A stretch of 47,459 nt of DNA from JBLRWS01 sp047921075 (GCA_047921075.1 JBLRWS010000010.1:1-47459); one strand, 5' to 3'; numbered from the stretch's first letter, positions 34,216-43,755 are shown. Made by a program: numbers and translations. The notes: generated by a model not told the origin, from the sequence alone.

Positions 34216-35199
34216 TTACGTTCGGTAGGTCACCTGGTTTACGGCGTCGATCACCGTCTTCGCATCGGGCAGCCAGAGATCAAATAGCGGCTTGGAAAAC
34301 GGTGCGTTCACATCGGGCAGGGTGACCCGCTGAACCGGGGCATCCAGATAATCAAACGCCTCCCGCTGAATCAAAAATCCGGTTTCTGCAGCCATTCCCC
34401 CAAACGGGTGCGATTCGTCGACCACAACACACCGGTTGGTTTTTTTGACCGATTCAATAATCGTTTCGATATCAAATGGCTTGATGGTTCGCGGATCGAT
34501 AATTTCTGCCTCTACACCATCTTTTGCCAGCTGTTCGGCGGCCTGTTTGGCAATGTGGTACATCTTTCCACTGGCCACAATGGTCACGTCCGACCCTTCG
34601 CGCTTCACCTTTGCTTTGCCGATGGGCAGGTAAAAATCTTTCTCTTCCGACACCTCGCCTTTCAAGCCGTACATCTGTTCCGACTCCATAAAGAGTACCG
34701 GATCGTCATCCTTGATCGCCGATTTGAGCAGCCCTTTTGCATCGTTTGGCTCAGAGGGATAGATCACCTTCAGCCCCGGAAATTGCGCATACATCGAATC
34801 ATACGCCACGGAGTGTGTTGCCCCAAGCTGGCCGGCCGAGGCATTCGGCCCACGAAATACGATCGGTATGCTTAACTGTCCGCCCAACATATACCGCGCT
34901 TTGGAGGCGTGGTTGATGATCTGATCGGCCGCAAGCACGGCAAAGTTAAAGGTCATGAATTCCACAATTGGACGCAGGCCGTTCATGGCAGCACCCACAC
35001 CGATGCCGGCAAAACCCAGCTCCGAGATTGGGGTATCAATAACCCGTTTAAAGCCATATTTATCGAGCAAGCCTTCCGTAACTTTATAGGCGCCGTTGTA
35101 TTCAGCTACCTCTTCGCCCATAATGAACACCCGCTCATCCTGCGCCATTTCTTCGTCAATTGCTTCGCGGATTGCTTCTCTAAATTGTAATTCAGCCAT
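34216..35199 (-). CDS. pdhB: Pyruvate dehydrogenase E1 component, beta subunit
   Basis: A 327-residue transketolase-like subunit that forms the E1 heterotetramer with the alpha subunit. The N-terminal half has REAIREAIDEEMAQDERVFIMGEEVAEYNGAYKVTEGL, including the glutamate that activates thiamine diphosphate, then DTPISELGFAGIGVGAAMNG and the FNFAVLAADQIINHASKARYM block. The C-terminal transketolase domain ends EAFDYLDAPVQRVTLPDVNAPF. Length is normal. It lies 44 bases after the E1alpha gene. Confidence 0.94.
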   Translation of the reverse strand: MAELQFREAIREAIDEEMAQDERVFIMGEEVAEYNGAYKVTEGLLDKYGFKRVIDTPISELGFAGIGVGAAMNGLRPIVEFMTFNFAVLAADQIINHASKARYMLGGQLSIPIVFRGPNASAGQLGATHSVAYDSMYAQFPGLKVIYPSEPNDAKGLLKSAIKDDDPVLFMESEQMYGLKGEVSEEKDFYLPIGKAKVKREGSDVTIVASGKMYHIAKQAAEQLAKDGVEAEIIDPRTIKPFDIETIIESVKKTNRCVVVDESHPFGGMAAETGFLIQREAFDYLDAPVQRVTLPDVNAPFSKPLFDLWLPDAKTVIDAVNQVTYRT

Positions 35200-35243
35200 G
35201 AAATTAAAACTCGATTGTTAATTCTTCAGTTTCGGGATGATGG

Positions 35244-36338
35244 TTATTTGTGGAAGAACGGTTCACCGGCAAACATATCTTCATACAGCGCCTCATCGGC
35301 CGGGAATGATGCTTCATCGGCAAATTCAACCGCCTCGAGTACCAGATCTTCTACGCGCTGATCAATCTCTTCGATGTCGGCTTTCTTCGCAATTTTCTTA
35401 TCGATGATATAGCTTTTCAGCCGCTCAATCGGATCGGTTTTCTGATACGATTCAAGTTCTTCTTTGGTGCGATACTTTTGCGGATCGGACATGGAGTGGC
35501 CGCGATAGCGATAGGTGCGGATTTCGATAAACCACGGCAGGCTGTCTTCGCGCACCTCCTTGGCGATCTTTTGCATATTTTCGTACACCGTAAATACGTC
35601 CATCCCGTTAAACACAGCACTTTTCATGCCGTAGCCGTTGGCGCGTTCGTAAATCTCATTAACGGTGTGGCGCCGGGCAGCGGTACCCATCGAATAGCCG
35701 TTGTTCTCTACCGCAAAGATGACCGGAAGCTTCCAGAGCTGCGCCATGTTCATCGTTTCGTGCAGCGCACCCTGATCAACCGCACCATCGCCCATAAAAC
35801 AGGCGGTAACGCGGTCCGTTTCGTTGTACTTATTGGCAAAGGCAAGCCCACCGCCCAGTGGAATGTGGCCGCCCACAATACCGTAGCCGCCCCAAAAATG
35901 CTCTTCCACGTTGGCAAAGTGCATCGACCCGCCTTTTCCTTTCGAGCAGCCATCGGCTTTTCCAAACAGTTCGGCCATACCCGCCTTGGGCGATACACCA
36001 CGAACCAACCCCCAGCCGTGATCCCGATAAGCCGTGATGATATCATCATCATTATTCAGGGCGAATGCGGTTCCGGTAGAGACCGCTTCCTGACCGATAT
36101 AGAGGTGCAGAAAACCGCCAAATTTTCCTTTTTGATACATCTGCATGGCCCGCTCCTCAAAACGGCGCTGCAGAAACATCTGCTCGTACATCTCCATCAC
36201 CTGATCGCCAGACAGGCCCAGCTGCTTGTGTGTTTTCTTGGTGGGATCGGGCAGGTCAACGGCTTTATCAATTGCTGAATCACCGTTTCTATTAATCCCG
36301 ATGGGGGCAAATATCGCTTGCTGCTCTTTTTTACTCAT
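35244..36338 (-). CDS. pdhA: Pyruvate dehydrogenase E1 component, alpha subunit
   Basis: A 364-residue thiamine-diphosphate-binding subunit that decarboxylates pyruvate and reductively acetylates the E2 lipoate. The cofactor motif GDGAVDQGALHETMNMAQLWKLPVIFAVENN is near residue 195, and the HLYIGQEAV, AYRDHGWGLVRG and GKGGSMH blocks and the RYRGHSMSDPQKYRTKEE phosphorylation-loop section are as expected in pyruvate-specific E1alpha. The first 35 residues are a variable extension. It begins the pdhA-pdhB-pdhC set and lies 70 bases after alaS on the same strand; a promoter-like TATATTTT lies in that gap. Confidence 0.94.
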   Translation of the reverse strand: MSKKEQQAIFAPIGINRNGDSAIDKAVDLPDPTKKTHKQLGLSGDQVMEMYEQMFLQRRFEERAMQMYQKGKFGGFLHLYIGQEAVSTGTAFALNNDDDIITAYRDHGWGLVRGVSPKAGMAELFGKADGCSKGKGGSMHFANVEEHFWGGYGIVGGHIPLGGGLAFANKYNETDRVTACFMGDGAVDQGALHETMNMAQLWKLPVIFAVENNGYSMGTAARRHTVNEIYERANGYGMKSAVFNGMDVFTVYENMQKIAKEVREDSLPWFIEIRTYRYRGHSMSDPQKYRTKEELESYQKTDPIERLKSYIIDKKIAKKADIEEIDQRVEDLVLEAVEFADEASFPADEALYEDMFAGEPFFHK

Positions 36339-36373
36339 CTGCAGGTCGTTCTTAGGTTAAAATCTTTAGTGTT

Positions 36374-36381
36374 AAAATATA
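36374..36381 (-). promoter_or_regulatory. -7-like element upstream of pdhA
   Basis: The minus strand reads TATATTTT 36 bases before the pdhA start, in the 70-base gap after alaS. It matches TAnnTTTG except for the last base. It suggests the dehydrogenase genes have their own promoter rather than depending on alaS. Confidence 0.35.
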
Positions 36382-36408
36382 CCCATTCCTTCGCTCATTT
36401 TCAGCCGT

Positions 36409-39084
36409 TTATGAAAGGTGAGAGCGAATCCACGTTTCGGTTTCGGAGTAGCACTGCTCCAGTTTTTCGGGAAAGCGTCCACCGGCTGTGGCCAGGTTCG
36501 GTTGCCCGCCACCGCCGCCGCCGGCCAGTTTGCCGAGCACCGACACAAGGTTACCGGCTTTCAGCCCGCGGCTAATCAGATCGTCGGTTACGGCCGCCAT
36601 CAAAAATACTTTGCCTTGCTCATCGTCTGTTGAACCGAGAACGATGACGCTTTTTTCACCGGTTTTATTCAATGCATCGTATCCGAGCTGCTTCAGGGTA
36701 TCCATGTCAGCGGCGGGTACGGTGCCGGTGTATAATGTAATCTCTTCAACCGCCTTGCCACTATCCAGAATGGAATCAAGTGCACCGCCGGCCTGCTCTT
36801 TTTGAACGGCTTCGAGCTCTTTTTCGAGTGCTTTTTTCTGCTCGATCAGCTTCTCGATTTCAGGAATGGGATCGCCTGAACCCACCACCGATTGCAGGTG
36901 TTGCAGTGTGGCTTTCTCGCGCCGCAGATGGCGATCGGCATGCAGGCCGGTTACCGCTTCTACCCGTCGAATGCCGGCCGCCACGGAGGTCTCCTGTACA
37001 AACCGAAAGTAGCCGATTTCGCCCGTATGGCGAACATGGGTACCGCCGCAGAGCTCCACCGAGTAGTCCGGATCGAACGTAACAACCCGTACACGATCGC
37101 CATATTTCTCCCCAAACAGCATCATCGCGCCGCGCTCCCGCGCCTCGTCAATACTCATCCACTCTACCTGAAGCGGAATATTGGCTTGAACTTTCCGGTT
37201 CACCTCTTCCTCTATGGCGTCGAGCTGTTCCGGGTTTACCGCCTCAAAGTGGGAGAAGTCGAACCGCAGCCGGCGCTCTTCCACCAGCGATCCTTTCTGT
37301 GTTACATGCGTGCCCAGATGATTGCGTAGTGCCGCATGCAGCAGGTGCGTGGCACTGTGGTGTTTTTCGATTTCGATTCGCCGGGAGCGGTCAACTGTTG
37401 CCGTCCACGCTTCAGATAATGATGCATCCCCGGGCAGTTGGTCTACTTTATGTTCAAACCCGAGGGGTGTTTTCTGCACATTCAATACCTTGAGTACCGC
37501 GCCGTTTTGTTGCAGTGTACCGATGTCTGCTACCTGACCGCCCGATTCGGCGTAAAACGGGCTTTTATCCAGATAGAGATAGGTGGCATCAGCCGACCTC
37601 TTTATGGCGATTACGGAGACCGTTTCCTGCAGCGAGTCGTAGCCTGTAAACTCAAACCGGCTTAAATCATCCCGGCTGTGATCGTTTACAAATTGCAGTT
37701 CCGATTCGTCGCCCGCTGTTTTGAATGAACCGGCGGCCCGGGCCCGCTCTTTCTGTTTCTTCATCTCCTGCTCAAAGCCGGCAACATCTACATCAATCCC
37801 CTTTTCGCGAGCCAGCAGCTGCGTAAGATCAATCGGAAAGCCGTAGGTATCGTGCAGTTTAAACGCTTCGGTTCCCGGTATTACATCGCGCCCTTCACTG
37901 ATTTGATGAAACAGTTGAATGCCCTGGCCAAGTGTTTTCAGGAAACTGTTTTCTTCTGCTTTTATCACATTTTGTACGTACTCTTTTTGATCGGCCAATA
38001 CCGGAAATACCGCTGCGAACTGATCGGCCAGCACATCCACCAGCCGATACATAAATGGCTCCTTAAATCCGAGATTGTCCCATCCGTACCGCACCGCCCG
38101 GCGCAAAATTCGGCGAATCACATAACCGCGTCCGTCGTTTGAAGGCGAGGCGCCATCGGCAATGGCAAAGCTGACCGAGCGAAGGTGATCGGCAATTACG
38201 CGGATGGCGATATCGGTGGATTCATCCTCTCCATACGTTGTGCCGCTCATCTCGCTGATTCGGTTCATCACCGGGGCAAACACGTCGGTGTCGTAATTGG
38301 ATGTTTTTCCCTGCAGTACGGCACAAAGGCGCTCAAAACCCATGCCGGTATCCACATGTTTGGCGGGCAGCGGGTTGAGCCGGCCATCGGCTTTGCGATT
38401 AAACTGGATAAATACCAGGTTCCAGATCTCCATCACTTTGGGATCGTCTTTGTTCACCAGATCCCGCCCGGGAACCTTTGCGCGCTCATCGTCAGAGCGC
38501 AAATCGATATGTATTTCGGAGCAGGGTCCGCACGGTCCGGTATCGCCCATCTCCCAGAAGTTATCTTTCTTATCGCAGGTTAAAATATGATCGTGGGCGA
38601 TGGATGTTTCGCTCTTCCAGAATGCAATCGCTTCCTCATCCACCGGCAGTCCGTCACTTTCATCTCCCTCAAATACGGTGGCATACAGGCGGTCGGGGTC
38701 AAGGCCCCAGTGGTCTACCAGCAGTTCCCATGCCCAGGCGATCGCCTCTTGTTTAAAATAATCGCCGAAGGACCAGTTGCCGAGCATCTCGAACAGAGTG
38801 TGGTGGTAGGTGTCGTGGCCAACCTCCTCCAGGTCGTTATGCTTGCCGCTCACCCGAATGCAGCGCTGTGTGTTGGCGGCCCGGTTCCACGTTTTCCCGT
38901 TGGCTTCTAACGCCTCTTCTTCACCCAAAAAGATCGCTTTAAACGGATTCATCCCAGCATTGGTGAACAACAGCGTGGGGTCGTTTTTTGGCACAACCGG
39001 AGCGCTGTCGGTAATGAGGTGATGTTTCTCTTCGAAAAAGGATAAAAATTCAGATCGTATTTGATCGGCTGTTTTCGTGGACAT
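36409..39084 (-). CDS. alaS: Alanyl-tRNA synthetase
   Basis: An 891-residue class II synthetase that charges tRNA-Ala. Domain order is complete: the catalytic domain from the N-terminus (SEFLSFFEEKHH, FTNAGMNPFKAIFLGEE, RCIRVSGKHNDLEEVG), the editing domain with HHSATHLLHAALR and the zinc-binding CGGTHVRHTGEIG, and the C-terminal DHHA1 domain with the glycine-rich GGGGGGQPNLATAGG near the end. Length is in the normal range. The first base-pairs upstream face DUF502 on the other strand, with a shared 156-base promoter region. Confidence 0.97.
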   Translation of the reverse strand: MSTKTADQIRSEFLSFFEEKHHLITDSAPVVPKNDPTLLFTNAGMNPFKAIFLGEEEALEANGKTWNRAANTQRCIRVSGKHNDLEEVGHDTYHHTLFEMLGNWSFGDYFKQEAIAWAWELLVDHWGLDPDRLYATVFEGDESDGLPVDEEAIAFWKSETSIAHDHILTCDKKDNFWEMGDTGPCGPCSEIHIDLRSDDERAKVPGRDLVNKDDPKVMEIWNLVFIQFNRKADGRLNPLPAKHVDTGMGFERLCAVLQGKTSNYDTDVFAPVMNRISEMSGTTYGEDESTDIAIRVIADHLRSVSFAIADGASPSNDGRGYVIRRILRRAVRYGWDNLGFKEPFMYRLVDVLADQFAAVFPVLADQKEYVQNVIKAEENSFLKTLGQGIQLFHQISEGRDVIPGTEAFKLHDTYGFPIDLTQLLAREKGIDVDVAGFEQEMKKQKERARAAGSFKTAGDESELQFVNDHSRDDLSRFEFTGYDSLQETVSVIAIKRSADATYLYLDKSPFYAESGGQVADIGTLQQNGAVLKVLNVQKTPLGFEHKVDQLPGDASLSEAWTATVDRSRRIEIEKHHSATHLLHAALRNHLGTHVTQKGSLVEERRLRFDFSHFEAVNPEQLDAIEEEVNRKVQANIPLQVEWMSIDEARERGAMMLFGEKYGDRVRVVTFDPDYSVELCGGTHVRHTGEIGYFRFVQETSVAAGIRRVEAVTGLHADRHLRREKATLQHLQSVVGSGDPIPEIEKLIEQKKALEKELEAVQKEQAGGALDSILDSGKAVEEITLYTGTVPAADMDTLKQLGYDALNKTGEKSVIVLGSTDDEQGKVFLMAAVTDDLISRGLKAGNLVSVLGKLAGGGGGGQPNLATAGGRFPEKLEQCYSETETWIRSHLS

Positions 39085-39240
39085 TGTGCTTTTTTGGGGA
39101 TTCGGCAGGTGTTTTTAGCAAAGCTTTAAAAATAGGAAAAATGCCGCCTCAATAAAATCGTGAATGCGGTTTGTGGCACATCCGGGCAGAGTTCAGGAAT
39201 CGCTATATTACTGTTCTTACAATCACAGTCCAATCCTTCT
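39085..39240. promoter_or_regulatory. Divergent promoter region alaS / DUF502 gene
   Basis: A 156-base gap between genes pointing apart. On the plus strand TATATTA at 39204-39210 is a -7-like word 31 bases before the DUF502 start. On the minus strand TATTTTTA near 39131-39138 could serve alaS. No RNA leader structure such as a T-box was recognised. Confidence 0.35.
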
Positions 39241-39852
39241 ATGAAATTACTGCTCAACTACTTCTTTCGCGGCCTTCTGTTTGCGTTTCCTGTATTTGCA
39301 ACGTTCTATATCCTCACCGTTCTGATCAACTGGATTGATGAGACGCTGGTAAGCATCCTGTTTGGCTGGCTCCCCCTTGATGTGCCTGGCATCGGTATCG
39401 TCACAGCGGTTGTGCTTCTGATTTTAATGGGTTACACCATAACGCTTGCCATTTCGAAACCGCTGGTGAGTTTTCTCGACCGTACATTTGCCAAAATCCC
39501 GGTGGTAAAGATTTTCTATACAGCGCTGAAAGACCTGGCCGAGGCTTTTGTAGGTGATAAAAAACGATTTAACGAACCGGTGATTGTCACCCTGGCCGAC
39601 GGGCTGGACCGCGTCGGGTTCATTACCGCGCACGATTGCGCCGAGCTTGGTGTTGAGAATCGTGTGCCGGTCTACTGTCCGCACTCGTACAATTTTAGCG
39701 GCAACTTATATCTGGTGCCGCCGGATAATGTTCGTCCGTTAGATGTCGATCCATCGGACGTTATGAAGTTTGCTGTATCGGCCGGCGTTACCGGATTTGA
39801 ACACAAAATCAACCCGCTCAACAAAACCAAAGAGACACCACCCACCCCATGA
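39241..39852 (+). CDS. DUF502 family membrane protein
   Basis: A 203-residue inner membrane protein. Two N-terminal membrane segments are visible at about residues 7-29 and 50-73, then a conserved soluble part with the family-like RTFAKIPVVKIFYTALKDLAEAFVG, a VILVTLADG-type strand (here VIVTLADGLDRVGFIT) and the VYCPHSYNFSGNLYLVP block, which is typical of DUF502. The function of the family is not established. The open frame reaches back to 39160, but the ATG at 39241 matches the family start and removes low-quality sequence. The stop overlaps the next ATG by four bases. Confidence 0.87.
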   Translation: MKLLLNYFFRGLLFAFPVFATFYILTVLINWIDETLVSILFGWLPLDVPGIGIVTAVVLLILMGYTITLAISKPLVSFLDRTFAKIPVVKIFYTALKDLAEAFVGDKKRFNEPVIVTLADGLDRVGFITAHDCAELGVENRVPVYCPHSYNFSGNLYLVPPDNVRPLDVDPSDVMKFAVSAGVTGFEHKINPLNKTKETPPTP

Positions 39853-40802
39853 AAGTTACTTTTCCCGACATTCGAACGGTGCTGAAAGACGGGTACGACC
39901 TGCTCAGAAGCACAATGCAAAAATGTCTGGATGATGATATTATGACGCAGGGAGCGGCCATTGCGTTTTATACCATCTTCTCCATTGCGCCACTCTTTGT
40001 GCTGGTTGTTGCGTTCTCCGGATTTTTTTTGAGCGAAGATCAGATCTCCCGGCAAATTCAGGAGCAGCTGGCCGCTTTTGTGGGCGATGATCTTGCCGCC
40101 AGCCTGAACGAACTCTTTCTGAGCCGTACGATCTCTATCTCCGGGTTTTGGACTACCATTCTGGCCGCCGTTACCATCGCCTTTGGCGCAACAACGGTTA
40201 TCTCTCAGCTCAAATCAACACTAAACAGCATCTGGAATGTGCAGGAAGTGAAGATCCACTCCATCTGGAATTTTTTCCTGAATCGGCTGCTCGCCTTCGG
40301 GATGATTCTCATATTCAGCCTTCTGCTGCTTGCCTCTCTGCTTGCCGAGGCAATCATCGGTATCGCCACTACATTTTTAGCCGATCACATTCTGATGACC
40401 GATATCGACTACTACGCACTTATTTCTCAGACAACAACCGTATTGCTGTCGGTGGCTTTTTTCACACTTATCTTTAAAATACTGCCCGATGTGCACGCAC
40501 GGTGGACCGATGTGTTTGTTGGTGCGGTTGTTACCACGGTGCTTTTCCTCCTGGGCAAGAATCTGATTGGCTACTACATGTCGGCCAGCGGACTCGATGC
40601 AACCTACCGCGCAGCCGGAGCGCTGGTCGTATTTGTGGTGTGGGTCTATTATAATGTCATTATTGTACTACTCGGTGCCGTGTTTACTCAGATCTACACA
40701 TCCATGTTTGGCGGGCGCATACTGCCCTATCGCTTCGTGACATTAAAAGCGGTCGGAAACACCCGAGAAAAAAGAGACCCCCAGAAGAGTGGACCCGATT
40801 AG
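39849..40802 (+). CDS. YihY/BrkB family membrane protein
   Basis: A 317-residue integral membrane protein of the YihY/UPF0761 (BrkB) family. It has the typical opening with ALAFYTIFSIAPL (here AIAFYTIFSIAPLFVLVVAFSG), about six membrane segments and the KILPDVHARWTDVFVGAVVTTVLF stretch with GKNLIGYYMS, followed by AAGALVVFVVWVYYNVIIVLLGAVFTQ. Once called ribonuclease BN, the family is now known not to be that enzyme; the transported substrate or role is unclear. Coupled to the DUF502 gene by an ATGA overlap. Its stop overlaps the stop of the reductase gene on the other strand by four bases. Confidence 0.9.
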   Translation: MKVTFPDIRTVLKDGYDLLRSTMQKCLDDDIMTQGAAIAFYTIFSIAPLFVLVVAFSGFFLSEDQISRQIQEQLAAFVGDDLAASLNELFLSRTISISGFWTTILAAVTIAFGATTVISQLKSTLNSIWNVQEVKIHSIWNFFLNRLLAFGMILIFSLLLLASLLAEAIIGIATTFLADHILMTDIDYYALISQTTTVLLSVAFFTLIFKILPDVHARWTDVFVGAVVTTVLFLLGKNLIGYYMSASGLDATYRAAGALVVFVVWVYYNVIIVLLGAVFTQIYTSMFGGRILPYRFVTLKAVGNTREKRDPQKSGPD

Positions 40803-41722
40803 TACACCTCTTCAAAGATTCGATCGCCCGGTTTGATGAACCGCTTGAACTGATCGTCGGGTATGTCGTATACAGAGTCGGGAAGCTCTTTTTTAATCTG
40901 CAGGTACTCTTCAAAACCCTGATCCACGAGCTCGCGGTAAATGCCGCTCTCCATCCCCTTCATCCCGCAAATATAGATCAGCGTGTTCTCCTGCGCCAGG
41001 ATTGGCCGCAATAGCTCTTTTTCGTCCTGAAGCTGAGTTTGTACATAAAATTTTGATCCGTCGGATCGACGCGCCTCCCGCGATATCGATTTCAGGTAGT
41101 GAAAGTTCTCGTGCTTTTCATCAAACGACTCGAACAGATCTGCATAGAGAAGATCGGTCCGGTACGGGCAGCCAAAAATCAACACACAGGAGTTGGAGAA
41201 GTTGTGTTCGCCGTACAGTTCCTTAATCATTCCCCGAAAAGGCGCAATGCCGGTGCCGGTGGCAAAAAATATATAATTGAAATCGGCCGGGTTTTCGGGC
41301 AGCAGAAACCGGCGGCCGCTTGGCCCGGTCACCTGAACCGTATCGCCCGGCGAAAGATCGGCCAAATAGTTGGAGGCCACACCCAGATATAGCTTGTTGT
41401 CGAGCTCTTCAATGGTTCGCTTCACCGTGGTGGAAACCAGATGGTGTTTGCCGTGCTCTCCCGATGTGGGAGACGATACCGAATAGAGGCGGAGTTTATG
41501 GGGGCGCCCGTTCGAATCCTCTCCCGGAGGCAGAATCCCGATAGACTGTCCTACACGTACTTTGTTTACGAGATCGGTGCCGGACACATCAAACGTGATG
41601 TGCCGCACAATGTTGGGGCTCGATTCGCGGGTAACGATATAGTTCTCTACAACTTTTACCTCTACAGGATTTTTTGGGGAATAGATATTCAGCTCAACTT
41701 CCGGAAGAACGAATTCACTCAT
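40799..41722 (-). CDS. Plant-type ferredoxin-NADP+ reductase-like flavoprotein
   Basis: A 307-residue FAD enzyme expected to pass electrons between NADP(H) and ferredoxin or flavodoxin. Visible motifs: the FAD-binding LRLYSVSS near residue 78, the second FAD loop (VASNYLADLSPGDTVQVTGP), the nucleotide motif GTGIAPFRGM near 151, an EHENF...YLKSIS-like ribose/2'-phosphate region, and YICGMKGMESG near 250. It ends EEVY, with the C-terminal Tyr used to stack on the flavin in plant-type reductases. No ferredoxin gene is adjacent. It follows the ABC pair after 66 bases on the same strand. Physiological direction cannot be told from sequence. Confidence 0.85.
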   Translation of the reverse strand: MSEFVLPEVELNIYSPKNPVEVKVVENYIVTRESSPNIVRHITFDVSGTDLVNKVRVGQSIGILPPGEDSNGRPHKLRLYSVSSPTSGEHGKHHLVSTTVKRTIEELDNKLYLGVASNYLADLSPGDTVQVTGPSGRRFLLPENPADFNYIFFATGTGIAPFRGMIKELYGEHNFSNSCVLIFGCPYRTDLLYADLFESFDEKHENFHYLKSISREARRSDGSKFYVQTQLQDEKELLRPILAQENTLIYICGMKGMESGIYRELVDQGFEEYLQIKKELPDSVYDIPDDQFKRFIKPGDRIFEEVY

Positions 41723-41788
41723 GGTTATTGTCGATTATTGTGCGTGATTTTTTGCAAGCAGATAAAATAACCGTTAATCGGCTCAAAA

Positions 41789-42442
41789 TCATTCGCCTGA
41801 CAGAGGAAATAAGAGTACGCGATCAACCAGTTCTGAATCGTCTGCCAGCGTGTGCGACGCAATCAAAACGATACGCTGCTTATTCTTTGATTCGGCCAGC
41901 ATCTCCATCACCACATCACGCGCTGAAGTGTCGAGCCCGCGCATCGGTTCATCCAGAATAAGCACACGCGGCTCCACAACAAACGCCGCGGCAATTTGGG
42001 TCTTCTTTTTCATGCCTGTAGAGTACGTACCCATCTGCTGGTGCCGATCCTCTCCGAGCTGAAGTCGGTCGAGCAGCTTGTGGATTCGGGCTTCTGCTTC
42101 ACGATCCCAAAGCGAACGGCTTCGCAGCACCCACTGCAATGTTTCGACCGCCGAGAGATGTTCGGGCAAACTTTCCTGATCGTGCACAATACCGAGATGC
42201 TGCAGGTAGGCGGCCGGCTGTTGATGAATATCCATCTCCCCGTATCGGATGTGGCCCGACGTTGGAAACGACTGCACCGAAAGCAGGCGCAGCATGGTTG
42301 TTTTGCCCGATCCGTTGGGGCCGATAAACGCGATCAGTTCGCCCGGACGAAATTGATCGGAAATGTTCCGGAACACCGTTTTTGATGCGCTAAACCGTTT
42401 GGTTACGGTATCAACATGTAGAGATTCGTTAGGATGATTCAT
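41789..42442 (-). CDS. ABC transporter ATP-binding protein
   Basis: A 217-residue ABC ATPase with Walker A GPNGSGKTT, a Q-loop region (GIVHDQESLPEHLSAVETL), the signature-like YSTGMKKKTQIA, Walker B VLILDEPMRGLD and the H-loop ASHTLAD. The small size and 'GMKKK' signature resemble CcmA and similar exporters. The partner is probably the upstream membrane protein, whose gene overlaps this one by 14 bases. The substrate is unknown; I see no basis to name haem. Confidence 0.85.
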   Translation of the reverse strand: MNHPNESLHVDTVTKRFSASKTVFRNISDQFRPGELIAFIGPNGSGKTTMLRLLSVQSFPTSGHIRYGEMDIHQQPAAYLQHLGIVHDQESLPEHLSAVETLQWVLRSRSLWDREAEARIHKLLDRLQLGEDRHQQMGTYSTGMKKKTQIAAAFVVEPRVLILDEPMRGLDTSARDVVMEMLAESKNKQRIVLIASHTLADDSELVDRVLLFPLSGE

Positions 42443-43670
42443 GCTGGTTTTTGGTTTTGACAGTCAAAAAATAGAGCACTCCGGAAAGCAGAAAAGCCGA
42501 CCCGGCATAGACGCTGAGAATGGCGATCAGCGGGCCTCGCCCCGGCACCCCGAAAATCATTCCATTCAAGGTAATGCTGACGGCCAGAAGCAACAGCCAG
42601 CGCCCCTGAATCCAGGCGTGCGCGGCCACCCATACAGCCGGCGGTGCAAGCCAGCGGCGCCACCAGCCGGGTACCAGTGTTTGTGTATACGACATGACAA
42701 TCAACAGGTGGTGCAGCAACGCAAATACCATCCACAGCAAACTCATGGCCGCTTCGCCCGGTCGCTGATACGAAAAGAGCCATACCAGCACGTGGCCCGC
42801 CATCAGAGCGCGGCCTGCGGGCAATCGTCGATCCAGCTGCAGCAGCAGAGCCCAAACGTGTGTCTTCAGGGCGCCGGGTACCCACCAAAGCTGGCTTACT
42901 TCCACACGAGATGTATCGTATGCGGCTTGTTCGGTATCGCCAAAAAACTCACTGTAAAATGCGTGTGATGCGTAATAGCTCTGCTCCATTTTTCCTCGCA
43001 TTCGCATCATCGCGGCGGCGCCCGTCAGAAATACCAGCGCACCTGCCCCCCATTCGGCCCACGGCCCCGCTACTTGTGATGCCCACGCACCGAGTGAGAG
43101 CACGAGCATGCCAAGCCCGGCAATCAGCACCGTATTTAACAACGTCGGTATCGAGCCGGGATCGAGCGGGTATTTCATATAATCGGCCATCTGGCGGCGT
43201 AGCTGCTGCCCCCGTTTATCCTCTTTCCAGAATTGCGATTGCAGTCCGCTGCCCGTATAGCGCGATACTGCCAGCATCCACAAGCCCGCAAGAAATCCTA
43301 CACCGGCTGCCGCATATCCCGTTTTTTCCGCAAGATGGGAGGCCGGTGCGTGCAGATCACCCATCAAAATAACCACCACCATCACCCCCATCACAACCAC
43401 CACCGAGCGCATGTGCCGAAGCAAGTGACGCAACAGGTTACTGCCCTCTCGGTTGCCCAGTTGCAGCAGACGAAACCAGGGGTCGGGGAACAGCATAAAC
43501 GGCGGCAGAAAAGCAAAGGCCGCAGCTGAGGCGATTAGAAAGAGACGCAACGTAACGATCCGTTCATCGATCAGTGCATCCCAGCTCCACAAGAGAGCAA
43601 GCGCTGCTGCTGCCACAATCAGAAGCAGCTGGCGCAGAAACGAAGGGCGATATGGAGTGTCTGTACGCAT
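42429..43670 (-). CDS. Multi-pass membrane protein, probable ABC permease partner
   Basis: A 413-residue hydrophobic protein with about ten to twelve membrane segments, not assigned to a family by me. Hydrophobic blocks include about residues 13-30, 42-62, 95-110, 125-145, 190-210, 220-238, 280-300, 315-335, 350-370, 380-400. A charged cytoplasmic loop carries RGKMEQSYYASHAFYSEFFGDTEQAAYD. The C-terminus is polar (KTKNQHESS). Overlap of 14 bases with the ATPase gene argues that the two form an exporter of the ABC-2 type or a related one. Function and substrate are unknown. Confidence 0.6.
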   Translation of the reverse strand: MRTDTPYRPSFLRQLLLIVAAAALALLWSWDALIDERIVTLRLFLIASAAAFAFLPPFMLFPDPWFRLLQLGNREGSNLLRHLLRHMRSVVVVMGVMVVVILMGDLHAPASHLAEKTGYAAAGVGFLAGLWMLAVSRYTGSGLQSQFWKEDKRGQQLRRQMADYMKYPLDPGSIPTLLNTVLIAGLGMLVLSLGAWASQVAGPWAEWGAGALVFLTGAAAMMRMRGKMEQSYYASHAFYSEFFGDTEQAAYDTSRVEVSQLWWVPGALKTHVWALLLQLDRRLPAGRALMAGHVLVWLFSYQRPGEAAMSLLWMVFALLHHLLIVMSYTQTLVPGWWRRWLAPPAVWVAAHAWIQGRWLLLLAVSITLNGMIFGVPGRGPLIAILSVYAGSAFLLSGVLYFLTVKTKNQHESS

Positions 43671-43755
43671 GAGTGGGCCATTAAATAACGCGGGGCAATA
43701 TAACAGAGAATTGCATCAACTTCGACGGTTCGTTTGGACGAACGGCAGAGATTCA

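Noticed and set aside
39849..40802. Ribonuclease BN annotation for the YihY-like protein
   Set aside because: That name was given in error to this membrane family; the sequence shows a multi-pass membrane protein with no nuclease motif.
41789..42442. Haem exporter ATPase CcmA
   Set aside because: The size and signature are similar, but no cytochrome c maturation genes are near and the partner is not CcmB-like, so the name was not used.
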